From: Lophium mytilinum
Taxonomy: Eukaryota; Ascomycota; Dothideomycetes; Mytilinidiales; Mytilinidiaceae
Length of the DNA: 64,000 nucleotides
Direction of reading: 5' to 3'
Assembly (NCBI GenBank): GCA_010093605.1
Contig: MU004190.1
Coordinates: 496,001-560,000, forward strand
How positions within the stretch are numbered: the stretch's first letter is position 1; each line of letters opens with the position of its first letter. Of this stretch, positions 22,623 through 35,798 are shown one piece after another. The translations under genes and the position numbers were made by a program. The notes under the pieces are model-generated. The model was not told where the DNA came from, ran no database searches, and saw nothing but the letters and a program-made list of their open reading frames with translations.

Positions 22623-25600
22623 CTATAAAGTTGCTCTACCTAGCTACTATTCTACTAAGTTCTTAAACTACTACTACTAGTAAACTATAATACTCTATAA
22701 TTACCCCGCGCGGCTATTAATACTATAGCTAATAACTTTAACCCTCTTAGTATAACTAGTATATAGAAGCTTTAAAACCTTCTCTTATAGCGCACTATTC
22801 TTATAACCTTAGACTTCTAGGCCTTAACTTAAGACTTCTAGAATACCGCTGCTAAGAAATCTTAGATAATTACTAGAAACTTACAGCGCGCGCGCAGCTA
22901 TAATAATACCTAAGATAACCTTACTAAAGATAACGCTTTCCTTAAAGATAATAAACTTTAGAAACACCCTAATTAACCTAACCCTAGTAGCTATATCTAC
23001 TACTTTAAGATGCCCGGCGCCTTTAAGAACTCTATTCTTAAAGTTAATAAACTTATTAATTACTCCGCCGTTAATAAATAGAATATTAATAAAGCCTCTA
23101 TTACCTATAAGGTCCCTAATACTAAAGCTTTTATAGACTTTATTACTAAAGATAAGGTAATAGCCTTTAAATTAACCTATTTATATAAAGCTAAGATCTA
23201 TTAACTATATAACTACCTAGAGTGTAATAAGGCCTCTATAGAGGTATAGGCTAAGCTTAATAAGTAAGCTTATAATATAATTAAGTAATAAGACGCTCGC
23301 TTTCTAGCTATAAAAGATAATATTAAGCGGCTAGAAAAGGCTATTACTAATATAAAATTCTAATATAAATCCAATATTATTAAAGCTAAAGAGGATTAGA
23401 ACTAGGCCTATAATAACCGCAATAATACTATTTAAGATAGAGATAACGCTATCTATACTAGAAACGCTAAAGATAAAATTATATATAAATATATTACTAA
23501 TATAGCAGCATTTACCGCCTAGATAGATACTATTAATATAATAGTAGTAAAGCGTATTACTAAGCTTAAGGCCTATAGTAAAGCTTTAGCTAAGCGTATT
23601 ACTAAGCTTAAAGCCTATATTAAGAATATTAAGAAAGCTCTTATAGCTACTAAACTCTATATTAATAGTATCTAGAATACTACTATTTATAGCCCTATAG
23701 CCCGCGCTAATAGCTCTCCCCCTAAGATTACTACGTAGCTCGCCGCTACTATAAGCTATTAATATAAGCTTATAGCCTATATTATAGCTAAAGAAGGTAC
23801 TAAGCTATACTTTCTAATTCTACCTAGCTAAGATTACTTACGCGGCTGCAACTGCTATTAATATAAACTCTTACTACCTCGCCGCCCTAATAAGCCCCTT
23901 TATAGTTAATAGAACTATATATACTTAGGCGGTAGTAGATCTTTCTCTAACTCTAGTAATAGTAATAATAATAAGGACTTGCGTAACTATAACTTAATTT
24001 ATACTTTTTAACCGCGTATACTACTTTATATAGGGCTAGATAGTACTCTACTACCTCTATATAATATTAACTATAGAACCCACGCTAATTAAAATAAAGA
24101 TAAGACTATACTATACCCCCCTAAGTATAATAGTAATAAAACTAAATATATTACCTAGCGTTACTAGATTCTTAGTAAGTTTACTTATAGTAGCTACCTC
24201 TATTAATATAATAAAGGCTTCTACCTTTATTTTCTTAGTATATATCTTACTAGCATACCTCTTAGTAACTATATAGCGCAGATAACTAGCTACTAGCCCT
24301 TTTATACTCTTAATAAGGCTATTAAGCGCCTTAATATTAAGAACCTACTATATAACTCTAAAGCTATTACTTTCTAGCAACTTAACTAACTAATATAGGG
24401 TAATAATAACCTTAATATATTCTATATAAAATACTAAGTACTTATAGTATAACTACTAAACTAAGAATACTATTAGAATATTACCGCGCTTAAGGTAAAG
24501 ATCCGCCCTAGTATTACTAAGCCTGCGGGCGTTCTAGAAAAATATAATAAGAAAGAATATAAAGTTATTAATACTTACCGCGACTAGCTTCTAGACTAAG
24601 CTATAGTTAACTATACCTAGCTACGCCGACTATATAACTAGCCCGGATAGTATAGCTAATAGCCTAATAACTTCTAGACTAATAATAGTTACTATAGTGG
24701 CTACCGCAGTAACTACCTATAGAACTCTTCTAATTAGAACCCCCCTAATTAGACCCTAATAGGTTAGTTCTAAGCTACTTAGAACTAGGTCTCTTAGAAT
24801 ACTTAGAGCTAAGGTTACTAGAATAATTATAGCTAAGGCTAGATAAATATACCTACCTAGAATTACTAGATATCCGCGCTAGTAACTTATAAAGCTATAA
24901 ACTTTCCTATTAATATTTCTACTAATTAGTAGCGCCTAGCTCTAGGCTGCCTTATAGATAATTAAAAGCGTTAGCTTATAAATAAGAACTATTACTTTTA
25001 CTGCCGGCTTATTAGCTATACTTCTACTAACTAGTAGTATTCTATAGAGCGCCCTATACTTACCCTATATAGCGTTAGTATATATCTAAATAATATTATA
25101 ACTCTAGCTCTATCTATATATACCCTCTCTATATATACTCTAACTATATATATACCTCTATCTATATACGCTCTGTCTATATATACGCCCCCTACTATAT
25201 TTACGCTAGCTACTACTAAAGTAGGTATTAATACTTCTATCTTATTTAGAGGCGCGGAAGGACCTTTTATAGAATATAGCTAATCTTAATATTAGAGCTA
25301 CTTAGAAAATATTTAGTTCTAGATTATAGTTATAATCTAGGGCGTATTATTACTAAAGTAGTCTAATACTATAAAAATAAGAAATCTATAAAGTTATAGT
25401 TAAGAAGGTTAGTTATTTTAGCTGCCTCTCTTAGTAATAATATTTAAGCGGGTTAAACTAATAAAAAGACCCTCTATAGCTTTCTAGTTTTAGCTAAAGT
25501 CTAGCGTTTCTATAAAGGATAACTACTAGATATAATTAAAGAATACCTTTATAGTAATACTAGAGTAACTAATAAATTTATAGATACTACTTATACGCAC

Positions 25601-28600
25601 TAAATAAACTTCCCTACTTACCCCTTACCTAAATTATAAATACTTAAATTAGCTAATAGCTCTACTATTACTAAAAAGATTACCTATAAAGCTCTTATTT
25701 CTATCGCTATTTAAGGCTATTAGGGCCGCGAATAGGCCTATATTACTAACCTTAGTAACTATAATATTATCTTAGGCCTCCGCTAGTTCTAGCGCTATAA
25801 CCTAGCCGTAGACTAGGTTACTAGTAAGATTAACTTTATAAAAGAAAAATATAATAGAATTTTCTACCCGTATTACTATTACTATATAAATAATACTAAT
25901 AGCGCTACTACCTATATAAAAGGCTTAGTACTACCTAATTTTATATATAATTATAATATTATATAACCTTCTAATTCTATAGACTCTATATAATATATAG
26001 GCATTATAGCCTACCTTACTATATACTATATAGCTGCTATTAAAGGAGACTAGCTTAATAACTTACCTTAATATATTACAGCTAACCTTACTAATACTAG
26101 TAAGGACTTCTTACTCTATTCTAACTACCTCTAGGTTATAGCCTTATAAATAAGTAATATACTAGTCTACCTCTATAAACTAGCTATATGCAATATTAAG
26201 AAATTTATAGAAGTTAAGTAATACTATACTAAAAAAGAGATATTTATAAAGCTTCCCCCTAGCCTATATAAATATATTTATATATTTAACTAAGTTAATA
26301 TAGATATACTTTCTCTATATAGACCCGAAATAGACTATAAAATTAACTAGGTTAATAGTATTAACCTTAGTAAGCTACCTAAAGCCTATCTATACCTAAT
26401 ATCTACTAATAAGCTCTAAGTAGTTAAGAAATAGCTTAATAATAATCTAGCTAAAGGCTATATTAGACACTTATAGTTATAAGTCTCTTTACCTATTCTT
26501 CTTATATGTAAGCCGGGGGGCGGTATTTAGTTCTATATTAACTATAGAGCTATTAACGCCCTTACTATTAAAATATAATACCTAATCCTACTTATCTAGA
26601 AAACCCTCTACTACCTTAGTAAAGCTAAGTAGTTTACTAAGCTTAATATTATTGCGGCCTTTAATAAAGTCTATATAGCCCCTAGCTATAAATATAAAAT
26701 AGCCTTTATAATATACTATAGTAAATATAAGTCCCTTATTATACCCTTTAGTATTATAGAAGGGCCTAGAATATTCTAATTCTTTATTAATTAAATACTA
26801 TATAACTTCCTTAATATATTCTATATAGCGTATCTTAATAATATTCTTATCTATATAGAAGGCTCTAAAGCTAACTATAAAGCTTATATTATAGCTATTC
26901 TTAAAAGACTAGAGATAGCAGGCCTATATATTAACTTATCTAAGTGCGCGTTTAACTAGAAAGAGGTTACCTACTTAGAACTTATTATTTCTACTAATAG
27001 AATCTATATAGATCTAGAGAAAGTTACTACTATTCTTAAATAGAGTATACTAAACTATATTAAAGATATTTAAGCCTTTATTAGACTATTAAACTTCTAC
27101 TAATAGTTTATCTATAGATTTTTATATATTATTAAACCTCTTACTAATATAATAAAGCTTTAAGAAGAATAGAAGAAACTCTATTTCTTATAGATAGAGG
27201 CCTATAAAAAAGGCTTCCGCGCGCTTAAAAAGGTGTTTATAGAAGCACCCGTTCTTATATACTTCTAGTATAGTAAGAAGGTTTTTCTTAAAACTAATGC
27301 TTCTAATTATATAATAGCCGGCGTTATATTCTAAATTAGGCCTAATAGCCTTCTCTACCTAGTTACCTTTTTTTCTTCTAAGATATTACTAGCTAAATAC
27401 AACTACAAGATTTATAATAAAGAGTTACTTACCGTTATTAAAGCCTTTAAAGAATAGTAACTAGAGCTTATAAGTACTAACTTTAAGAACCCGACTAATA
27501 TCCTTATAGATTACTATAATCTTAAATAGTTTATAACTATAAAGAAACTTAATTACCGCTAGGTATAATAGGCTAAGTTTCTTACTAGATTTAACTTTAA
27601 GATTATATACCGCCCTAGCATATTAGGGGGTAAGCCTAATAGCCTTACCCGCTATTTATAGAATCTACCTTACGGCCTTAATAATCTATAAAATTAATTT
27701 TAATATTAAACTATACTTAAATCTTATAACCTTAGACCTAGAGTTATACTAAATAGTAAATTACTCTTACTTTTACTAAATAATGCTAAACTAAGTAAGC
27801 CTAGCGCCCTTAGGCTATTCTATATACTTTACTAAAATAGGCTACTTCTATATACTAAGAAACTTAAGCCTCTTTTAATAATCTTACTATAATTCTCTCT
27901 TAAAATATATTCTCTCTTTCTCTTACCCCTCTAACTCGCCCCCGCTAGGCTACGCAGCCACGACTATGCTAATAATAACAGCAACGGCGATAGAAGCACT
28001 AATAAGGACTTTACAGCGCTACCCGGTAACGCTAATAAGATTTTTACAGCTCTATTAGCTAATAAGAATATTATAGCCGCTAATAAGGTTATTATAGTAT
28101 AGCTAGTTTAAGGTAATAATAATAATAATAATATTAACTATAATAATAATAACTTATAACACCTTATTAATAAGGCCTATATATACCTATTTTAATCTAA
28201 ACCTCTATATAACTCTATACTATATAAGCTTATAAATATTATTTAAAGCGGCGCCCGCTCTATTCTAAAAGCCCTCTATAACCTTATTAGTAACCTTAAT
28301 ATTAATAGCTTTAAATTATAGAATAACTAGCTATACTACTATAACTATCTATATATACTAGCCTATAACTAGCTATATACTAAGCTACTTAGCCTATCTT
28401 ATAATACTTCTATTACTAGCTACCCTAGTAAGCACAGCTTCTATAAGCTTCTTTAATATTACTACTTCTAGCCTAACTTTTATAATAATATTAAGCGCTA
28501 TATAGGCGCCTATTATAGCTACTACTAAGTAAAAGCCTTTTAAGATAAATAGTAAGAACTACTATATAGCCTTAATATACTAGATAAGTAATAGACTAAA

Positions 28601-30108
28601 ATTACTATAGATTTTATTATAGATCTACCTTCTTATATATAAAATAGATAAATATATATACTTATTTTTATTATAGTTAACTAACTATCTAAAGAATGCT
28701 ACTATATTTCTATAACTAGTAATACTATTAAAGACGTTACTAACGCCTTTATTTGCGAAGTGTTTTAACTACACGGCTTACCTAAAGTAATTATTAGTAA
28801 TTATAGCGCGCAATTTATATCTACTATATAGCGCCGCCTATATAAATAACTTAGTATTAAGCCTAAGTTTTCTACTACTTTCTATTCTAAAACTAATAGC
28901 TAGACTAAGAATACTAACTCTATTATAAAAGTATACCTATATTAGTTTATTTTATACCGCTAGAATAACTAGGTTAACTATTTTCCCCTTAGTAAATTTA
29001 CTATTAATAACTATAAATTAGCCTTAATAGGCTTTGCCCCCTTCTTTACTACTTATAGCTTCTATCTATAATTAGGTATTAAACCCTCTATACTAGTAAT
29101 AGGGCGCGCTATAGTATATAATAAGCAGCTACTAGCTAACTAATACGCCGATTAAATAAAAGAGATCCTTATAGAATGCCGCTAAGCTATTATCTAGGCT
29201 ACGGCTGCCTAAGCCTACTTTACTAATTAATATTAATAGCCACCGCTATACTTTAAAGTAGATAATCTTATCTAGCTTAATATACGCAATATTAAAACCT
29301 AGCGCCCTAATTACTTACTTAATTATAAGAATCTTAGCCCCTTCCACATTACTAAAGTTATAGACTAGGGCTATACCTTTTAGCTTAATTTTACTAGAAT
29401 ATTACTTAAAGAACGTTATACGCATAATATCTTTTATTCTTACCTTCTCTACCTCTTCTAGCCTAACTCTATACTAGAATAGAACCTACCGCCTCTACTA
29501 CCTATATAGGTTATTAACCCCTATAGAATAATAGATAATAAGTAAGATTATATTAATATATAGCTAATTAATTTTATTATAGACAGCCGTTAGTAGTAAC
29601 ACGGCTATTACGGCTATAAACTATAATACTGCGCCTAGTATAAAGGTTATACTAAACTATAGATATAGTAGAACTAGACTAACTTTAGTAAATATAGTAC
29701 TAATAAGCTTATTAGCAAGTTCTACTACTATTACTCTAATGCTAACGGCCCTTACCTAGATTTTAGGCCCAACTCTAATTAGTAATAAGTTCTTAATAAG
29801 CGCACGCTAATAATTTATAACGCGCGCGTTTATTAACTCTAATTATATACCTTATATAGTAATATTATAATATTATTTATAACTCTAAGACCCGGATCCT
29901 CTACTGCACCTAGCTAGCCGAGCTATTTTAATAGAAACGCCTACCTTTATAACGCTATAAGCACGCCCCTTTCTTATACAGTTCTTATTTAATTACTTAT
30001 AACTATATTTTCTTAGTATTTTATTTTTCTTAGTCTACTATAGCCTTACTATATAGCCTTTCCTTTTTATATAGCCTTTTCTTTCTCTTCTTTATTTTAG
30101 GGGGGTAG

Positions 30109-30310
30109 TATAATAGATCTAGCTCTATATATATTATATATTCTTAGCTATATTATATAAGCCTATACGCTAGCGCGGTTTTATACCTCTAGCCTATATT
30201 TAGCCTCCGCCGCGTAGAACCTCTACCTCTACGCAACTTTATCTTTATAAATACACTCTATTCCTTATTTAATACTATACTTTATACTTTACCTTTTATA
30301 GTCTATAATA
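30109..30310 (+). repeat. 3' LTR (202 bp)
   Basis: Same length as the 5' LTR and bounded by the purine tract on the left and the GTATA duplication on the right. It retains several CpG sites (for example CCGCGTAG) that read TATATAG in the 5' copy, so the 5' copy is more heavily mutated in that part. Confidence 0.93.
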
Positions 30311-30400
30311 GTATATAGAAAATAGAAAGTATATAGAGAATAGAGAGTATATAGAGAATAGAGAGTATATAGAAAATAGAGAGTATATAGTAGGTAGTAG
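30311..30400. repeat. AGAGAGTATATAGAGAATA tandem repeat, right of LTR element
   Basis: Continuation of the array seen at 22326-22415, starting with the GTATA duplication. Confidence 0.7.
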
Positions 30401-32395
30401 AATATAGAAAAAATATAATATACTAATAACCTTCTCTATAACTACTATATTAATAAATACTTATATTTTAGTACTATACTCTATTATTTTCTTAATTATA
30501 TTCTACCTTATAGCTACTAGCTTAATAGGTAGAAGGTATATATTACTAGCCTCTACTTAGTATATAGTAAGGTATTGCATGCGCTACTTACTATTAAATA
30601 GCTATATTATAATATATTATAGCTTTATAATTAAACTAATCTACTACTATACTTATAGCTTAGTTACTATATTCTTATCTAGAATATTATAATTATAGTT
30701 AGTAGTAAAGTTACCCTTCTATTTACTAGTAAATAGTGCGCTAACTATAAGGTTAATAATATAACTAAGGCAACGTATCTATTATTTAAATTTATTAACG
30801 CTATAGGCCTTTATCTCGCGTATAAAGGTATTAAAATTTATTATATTATTAGTAATAATATAGCTAACCTACTTCTAGTAAATTCTAAATAGCTAAGAGA
30901 TATATATTAGCTGCTAGGCTATCTAGAGAGTATATAGAAGGCTGCATAATAGTAAGTATATAGAAGGCTGCAGGATAATAGTAAGTATATAGAAGGCTAT
31001 AGAAAATAGAAAGTATATACTTAGAATATCTATATTACTATATTCTTAATATTAATGCTACTATATTCTACTAGTAGCTCTAGTAGAGCTAGAACTATTA
31101 ACTAGTATATATTTATAGTATCTATAAAGTAAATATTAATACCTAGTAGTACCTTTTAATTATAAGCGGTCTAAATATCTATTAAAAAGTATAGCTTTCT
31201 AGGCGCAGCACTAAGGAGATTCTTAACTATTATTTAATAGTAATTAAACTCCCGCATTACTATTATATAAGCAGCGGTCCGGCTAAGTAGATAGTTAGCT
31301 TTATCTATAGCATTATTAAGGTAGGTAAGTAGAGTATAGAAGTATATATTCTTAATAGCTAGCGTTCTATATATTAGCCTATATATAAGTATATATTAAT
31401 AATATATTATATAGTATATTATATATATCTAGAAATAGCATTTTTATATATATAAGCTATTAAATAAGAAGCTAGAAGAAATAGATAGGCTAAAAACTAT
31501 AGATAATAGTATTAATTATTCTTTAATTAACTAGTTATAATATAGATAGCTTTAGCTATTTAATAATTAAGAGCTTTTTAGAACTAGCTTATATATACTA
31601 GCTAATAAATATTCTATATCTTTTAATAAGGTAACTTATATAATTTACCGTTTCTATACTACTATAGATATACTAGTTATAGTAGTTAATAACCTTTCTT
31701 TAATAGTAAAGTTTATAATACTAATATTACTTACTATCTACTTCTCTATAGATATTATAGCTATAAAGCTAGGTCTTACTATAGCGCGTAAATATACTCT
31801 ATAGAGGCTAATAATAGCTAGAAAGATAAGTTTAATTAATTCTATTATATATTATAGTATAGTCTATCTACACGGCCGCTTCTACTTTCTATTAGTAGTA
31901 AGCCTTCTAGATTGCCTCTATATTAGTATCTATATTAGCACCTATATTAGTATCTATATTACTATTATTAATAGGTTATTAAAGGTTAATATTCTTATTA
32001 GTAGATATATCTATAGAAGGGCAGGCAGAATAGTATATATTATAGTGCTAAGGACGTTAAGTATAATAGCCGCGTGCGGTAGAAGGTATAGCGGTAATAA
32101 GAATAGTGGCGATAAGTATAGGGGCAATAGTAATAGTAATAGTAATAAGAATAGTAGTAGTAGTACTATTATATAGAAGCTATTATAAAAACTCTATATT
32201 TTAGTAATAAATTAAGGCTATATAAAATAGAAAGTATATAGTTTATAGTAAGTATATAGCTTATAGTAAGTATATAGAGTATAGTAAGTATATAGTTATA
32301 GTCTAGTTAGTTAGCTTATATAGGTAGACTAATAAGAGGCTAAGAATTATAGACCTCTAAGCTAAACTATAATACTAAACTTATATAACCTTAAT

Positions 32396-32541
32396 ATATT
32401 AATTAATTAATTACTTTAACTAAATTAACCTGCTTATATTAAGTGATTGAACTTTTCCTAAAGAGCCCGTTGATTGATTGATTGACCAAAATCGTCAACT
32501 AATTAATCAACGAGTCAACACGTTAATTGAACGGTAGCCCT
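32396..32541. repeat. Right end of the DNA element: TIR and subterminal motifs
   Basis: Contains TTAATTAATTAATTA near 32398, TTGATTGATTGATTGA near 32470, two TTAATCAAC-like words and the right terminal inverted repeat (32523-32541). The last ~110 bases are clearly less TA-skewed than the rest of the block and probably show the pre-RIP form of the ends. Confidence 0.7.
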
Positions 32542-32551
32542 AATGACAACC
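32542..32551. repeat. Right 10-bp target-site duplication
   Basis: AATGACAACC, identical to 20911-20920. Removing 20921-32551 rejoins the two halves of the membrane-protein gene in one reading frame. Confidence 0.9.
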
Positions 32552-34364
32552 ATTAGGTTGAGAACGAATGAAGGTAAAAAGAAGAAAAGCAGAGTCGCTT
32601 GCTCTTTGCCCAGTTTACTTTCTGATGATGGATTATCAAAAGGTGGCCAAAAGGTGGCGTATAAAGTATCGGCGCAAAACGTATCTGGTTGTATAGGTTC
32701 CCTTGGATCATACCGGCGATAGAAGCGACGAAACAGGTGAGTCCAACCAGACTAACTATTGTTAGAACCAGGTCTGACAATAATGGGTTCTCGACACGAT
32801 ATCGCATGTATTGTGGTGAGCAGACTATTGATTCTTGCCAATATCGAGGGGCCACTGAACATGTTCTCAGTAATTAGCCTGAGGAACAGAAAACATAAAC
32901 TCGGGCCACCTACCGGCATCGTCATCGTCATATAGCGTTTGTAAACAGTTGCTTTTATCTTTAGTTTTGCGTGGACGGTGGTGCATCAGGTGCACCGGGT
33001 CGACCCGTCTCGCTTCTGGGGAGCTTGTATGGGAGCCCTGAGCAGGGACATTTGGTGGACGTACGCCAAGCGCGTTGTGTGCTGCCTGACTGTTGTCATT
33101 CGGGAAGTGGTGGCTATCGGTGCTCAAATGTTGTGGATGGCCGTCGTCATTCGTCAACCCTAAGCCTTGCGGCGCTAAGAGACCATCGAGTCATTAGCGA
33201 TGAAAGATGTTTTCTCGACTTCTTTCAAGAGCGACATACCTTTAGTAGGATTGAGGAATCGTACACCATGTATCACAGACCCATCGTCTTTATTCTGCCA
33301 GTATCCCAGTCGAAGCACGGCACGATCGGCCCAACTACGAATAATAGAACGAGCCTTGTCCCGCTCAACAAATTCTAAACCCGAGAACTCTCGAAAGATA
33401 TTAGTGTTGTTGAGTAATGCGAACTGTGCGGCAAGAGACGATGGTTCCCATTTCAGGCCAGTGGTGCTACCAGTGAGCTTGATTAGGATGCATGAAACGC
33501 AAGCTATCAGAAGGGCATAAAGTACGACTAAAGAGTAGCCAACTCCAGAGGAGACGACGACTACCCAACCTTCGCTATCTTCGTTCGTCTGAACAAAGCT
33601 TGACTTGAGTGGCATGAAGAGGATTGCTGTGACCAACGTTGTGATGCTTGTGATCAGGGTCAGCCAATGGCCGTCTTTGATAAGATCTGAGGAGAAAGCT
33701 CCTCCGATAGTGAGACTGTTGATGGAGTACATCATACGCTTGTAATTAGCACTTTGAGAGCAGTCTAGAGACGATGACAACGCTGCCATTGAGATATAAG
33801 GCATGATACGAAGATACGATCGTGCAACGGCTCTCCACCAGATTGTTGAGACCGTCCCGACTAAGCCTGGTATGTACTGGAATGCTGCATGGTTGGGACT
33901 AGTGCGGACAAGAGTAGGTTTGTGTGTTTTCGTTTGATCGTAATTAGTGCCGCAATTGATGTCGCGCACAGACAGTAGAATATGAGCATGACTACGAGGA
34001 ACCAATTCTTCAGAGCGAGCGGTCGGAAATCCAGCGGAGGGTATCCTTTCGGGACCTCGATGGCGTCGTAACGATCGATTTCACGTTTTCAAAAGGATCA
34101 GTGACTTGTCTAACCATTGTGAGTTATGATAGCAGCAGTACCTGGCGATTGATGTTCCTCTTGAGATGGATCGGAGCTAGCTGCGTCGTCCCTCGAAGAG
34201 TCATCTTTTGGGATCCGCTCTTGTTGAAATTGGACCCTCGGACCACTCGAATGGGCCTCTTCTTCGTTCAGAGGTGCAGTCAGTATACTGTTCATCTCGA
34301 TATTCTGTGGCGGCCTAATGATCTCTAAACTCGTAGGGCCTGTGCTTCGGCGTCCTAAAGCCAT
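32552..34364 (-). pseudogene. N-terminal half of disrupted DUF3433-type membrane gene
   Basis: Minus strand, ATG at 34364. Coherent segments: Ser/Glu/Pro-rich N-terminus (34364-~34150); a membrane helix after P-L-D-F-R-P-L-A-L-K-N-W-F (~34040-33950); a DUF3433 core with G-T-V-S-T-I-W-W-R-A-V and several helices (~33890-33270); a good intron (GTATGT donor after 33270, CTTAG acceptor ~33175); a Pro/His-rich linker; a second intron (GTAGGT donor ~32921, TTCAG acceptor ~32855); another helix (~32785-32725); then sequence in a shifted frame leading into the transposon. Two places need a frame change that no intron explains: ~33940 after the first helix and ~32722 after the later one (one base missing). 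With the insertion and the nonsense codon in the other half, the gene is dead. DUF3433 assignment is from remembered layout; function unknown. Confidence 0.6.
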
Positions 34365-35798
34365 GGCGAATCTGGTGGTGGTGTGCCAACCTGAGGAATT
34401 GTTGTAAAGTCCTGAGAGCGCCGATGGATACGAAAGAGGGAGCTTCGAAAAAGGATGTAAAGGATAGGGATAGGTAGGAGATGAGGACGGGAAAGGCTTT
34501 TTTAATCTAGATCTTGCCGGAATCGCCAGCCTTGTTCAGCCTCATCCAACTTTGGAAGACCGCAGGAACAGCTGATTTGGTATCACAAGGCTGAGACATG
34601 GCTGGGGCGCGCCAATGGGGCGAACGGTTTACCAAAGCTTCTAATTCGCCCTCCCTAAGCGAATCGTTCCGTCCCAATACCGAAAATATCACATACAGCC
34701 TCTTTTCACCTCCGATGGTGTAGCGCTCAAGCTCAGTCGATCCTAGTATAACTCTTCATTGGGCTGGCACTAAACCGGCTCGAGGATTGATTGGTTAGAA
34801 GATTGTTATGCCCCCATATAGTACTAGTACTAGGCCTTAAGTCTGGGCACACAGATCTGTCACTGCTTGGCTTCAATGTTGCTCGCTGACACCACTTTAG
34901 GGGATAGCCTGGCTGCAAGCAGCTACTTAGTCAAGAGGCAGTCTAATCTGCACTGCTTGAAACTCGACATCGCCTTTAGATCTTCTAAATCTATAGGGTA
35001 TGCCCTAAGCTGTGGCGTACCTAGTGTGCCCAGGCTTATGGCCTGTCACTGTGAAGGTGCCGGGGGCTGCTCCTTAAACGGTAAGTTTGCGGCTCAAATT
35101 AGAGAGTGGCTTTCCGGAGTGGGCGTTCCTTAGCCAATTGCTCGTGTCAAGGTGCGGGGATAAGAGGCTGGGTAACTACACCTGCAGAGAATTTCTTTAC
35201 TTTTTGCCTACCCTCGTTATTGCGCCCACAACACAGCCTAGCTCGGAAGAGGAGTATCGGCTTGCATAGTGCTAGCCACGATTCTGGGTACGCTCCGACT
35301 AGCAGACGTCGCCTGCTTCCTGTCAGTTCGTTATGTTCCTATGGAATGGTCTTTGGATTGTGAACAAGGGGATTAAATTATGGTTCAGCCTTTGTCCGAT
35401 TATCTGTACGACACCGCCGTGAAGTTCTAAGCCCACGAAACAAAGAGAGTGCAGAGAACAATAAACCAGCACATAAAGAAGCGTTTCTTTGAGCTATTGT
35501 GATCCCGTAGCGAACATGTTGAACACTCACGATCTCACCATCGCGAACTTCGAGCACGGACCAATCGCACTATTAAGAATCTTATTGAGGACGAGGCATG
35601 AAATTCCTCAATAGGGCCTCAATAGAGCGTATATTCCTGTCGAGTATTTAGCATCAAAGGCCTCCACTTTCTCCAAACCTCCTACAACAGCTTCGAACGC
35701 AAGTAGTACAGACTCACAACTTGTTTCCAAATCGAACCTCAACCACAAACCTACCAAAACCAACAACTCAACCACTCAAACCACCAAGCATCACCAAA
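34365..35798. other. Gene-free stretch beside the transposon, 1.4 kb
   Basis: Only short overlapping open frames with no family features. The part 34760-35420 has mixed composition, and one 17-base word (GCGTACCTAGTGTGCCC, 35015-35031) nearly repeats a word inside the transposon (21525-21541), so it may hold an old transposon fragment. The right end is the promoter and leader of the secreted protein gene. Confidence 0.45.

Larger units (their letters stand above)
22421..30310 (+). mobile_element. Ty3/gypsy-type LTR retrotransposon, RIP-degraded, nested
   Basis: 7890 bp, bounded by two 202-bp LTRs and a 5-bp target duplication GTATA (22416-22420 and 30311-30315). A purine tract (AGGGGGG near 30100) precedes the 3' LTR. 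On the plus strand, decayed protein similarity appears in the order reverse transcriptase (~26480-27130; K-P-G-G-G-I, then N-Y-R-A, then I-I-A-A-F-N-K), RNase H (~27280-27480), integrase (~28290-29080; G-L-P-K near 28760) and a chromodomain-like end (K-G-Y-T-K-L near 29645). This order, with integrase after reverse transcriptase, is Ty3/gypsy and probably chromovirus. Region 22623-26400 presumably held gag and protease. In-frame TAG/TAA codons are everywhere, and catalytic Asp codons have become Asn (Y-L-N-N at 26831-26842). It cannot encode a functional protein. Confidence 0.9.
20921..32541. mobile_element. Mutator-like DNA element, RIP-mutated, carrying a nested LTR element
   Basis: The block has 19-bp terminal inverted repeats: AGGGCTGCCGTTTAATTAA at the left (20921-20939), and the reverse complement of the right end (32523-32541) differs at only two positions, both transitions. 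It is flanked by a perfect 10-bp duplication. A 9-11 bp duplication is the hallmark of Mutator-like elements; hAT gives 8, Tc1/mariner gives TA. Subtracting the nested retrotransposon leaves a host element of ~3.7 kb. The whole block is TA-rich and filled with stops in every frame, with remaining cytosines mostly outside CpA, as expected of RIP. I could not identify a transposase frame in the left (20921-22415) or right (30316-32541) arm, so the superfamily rests on the ends. It sits inside a membrane-protein gene. Confidence 0.78.

Noticed and set aside
20921-32541. Centromere or mitochondrial insert as source of the AT-rich block
   Set aside because: The block has exact inverted ends, a target duplication and a recognisable LTR element; TA-richness is explained by RIP.
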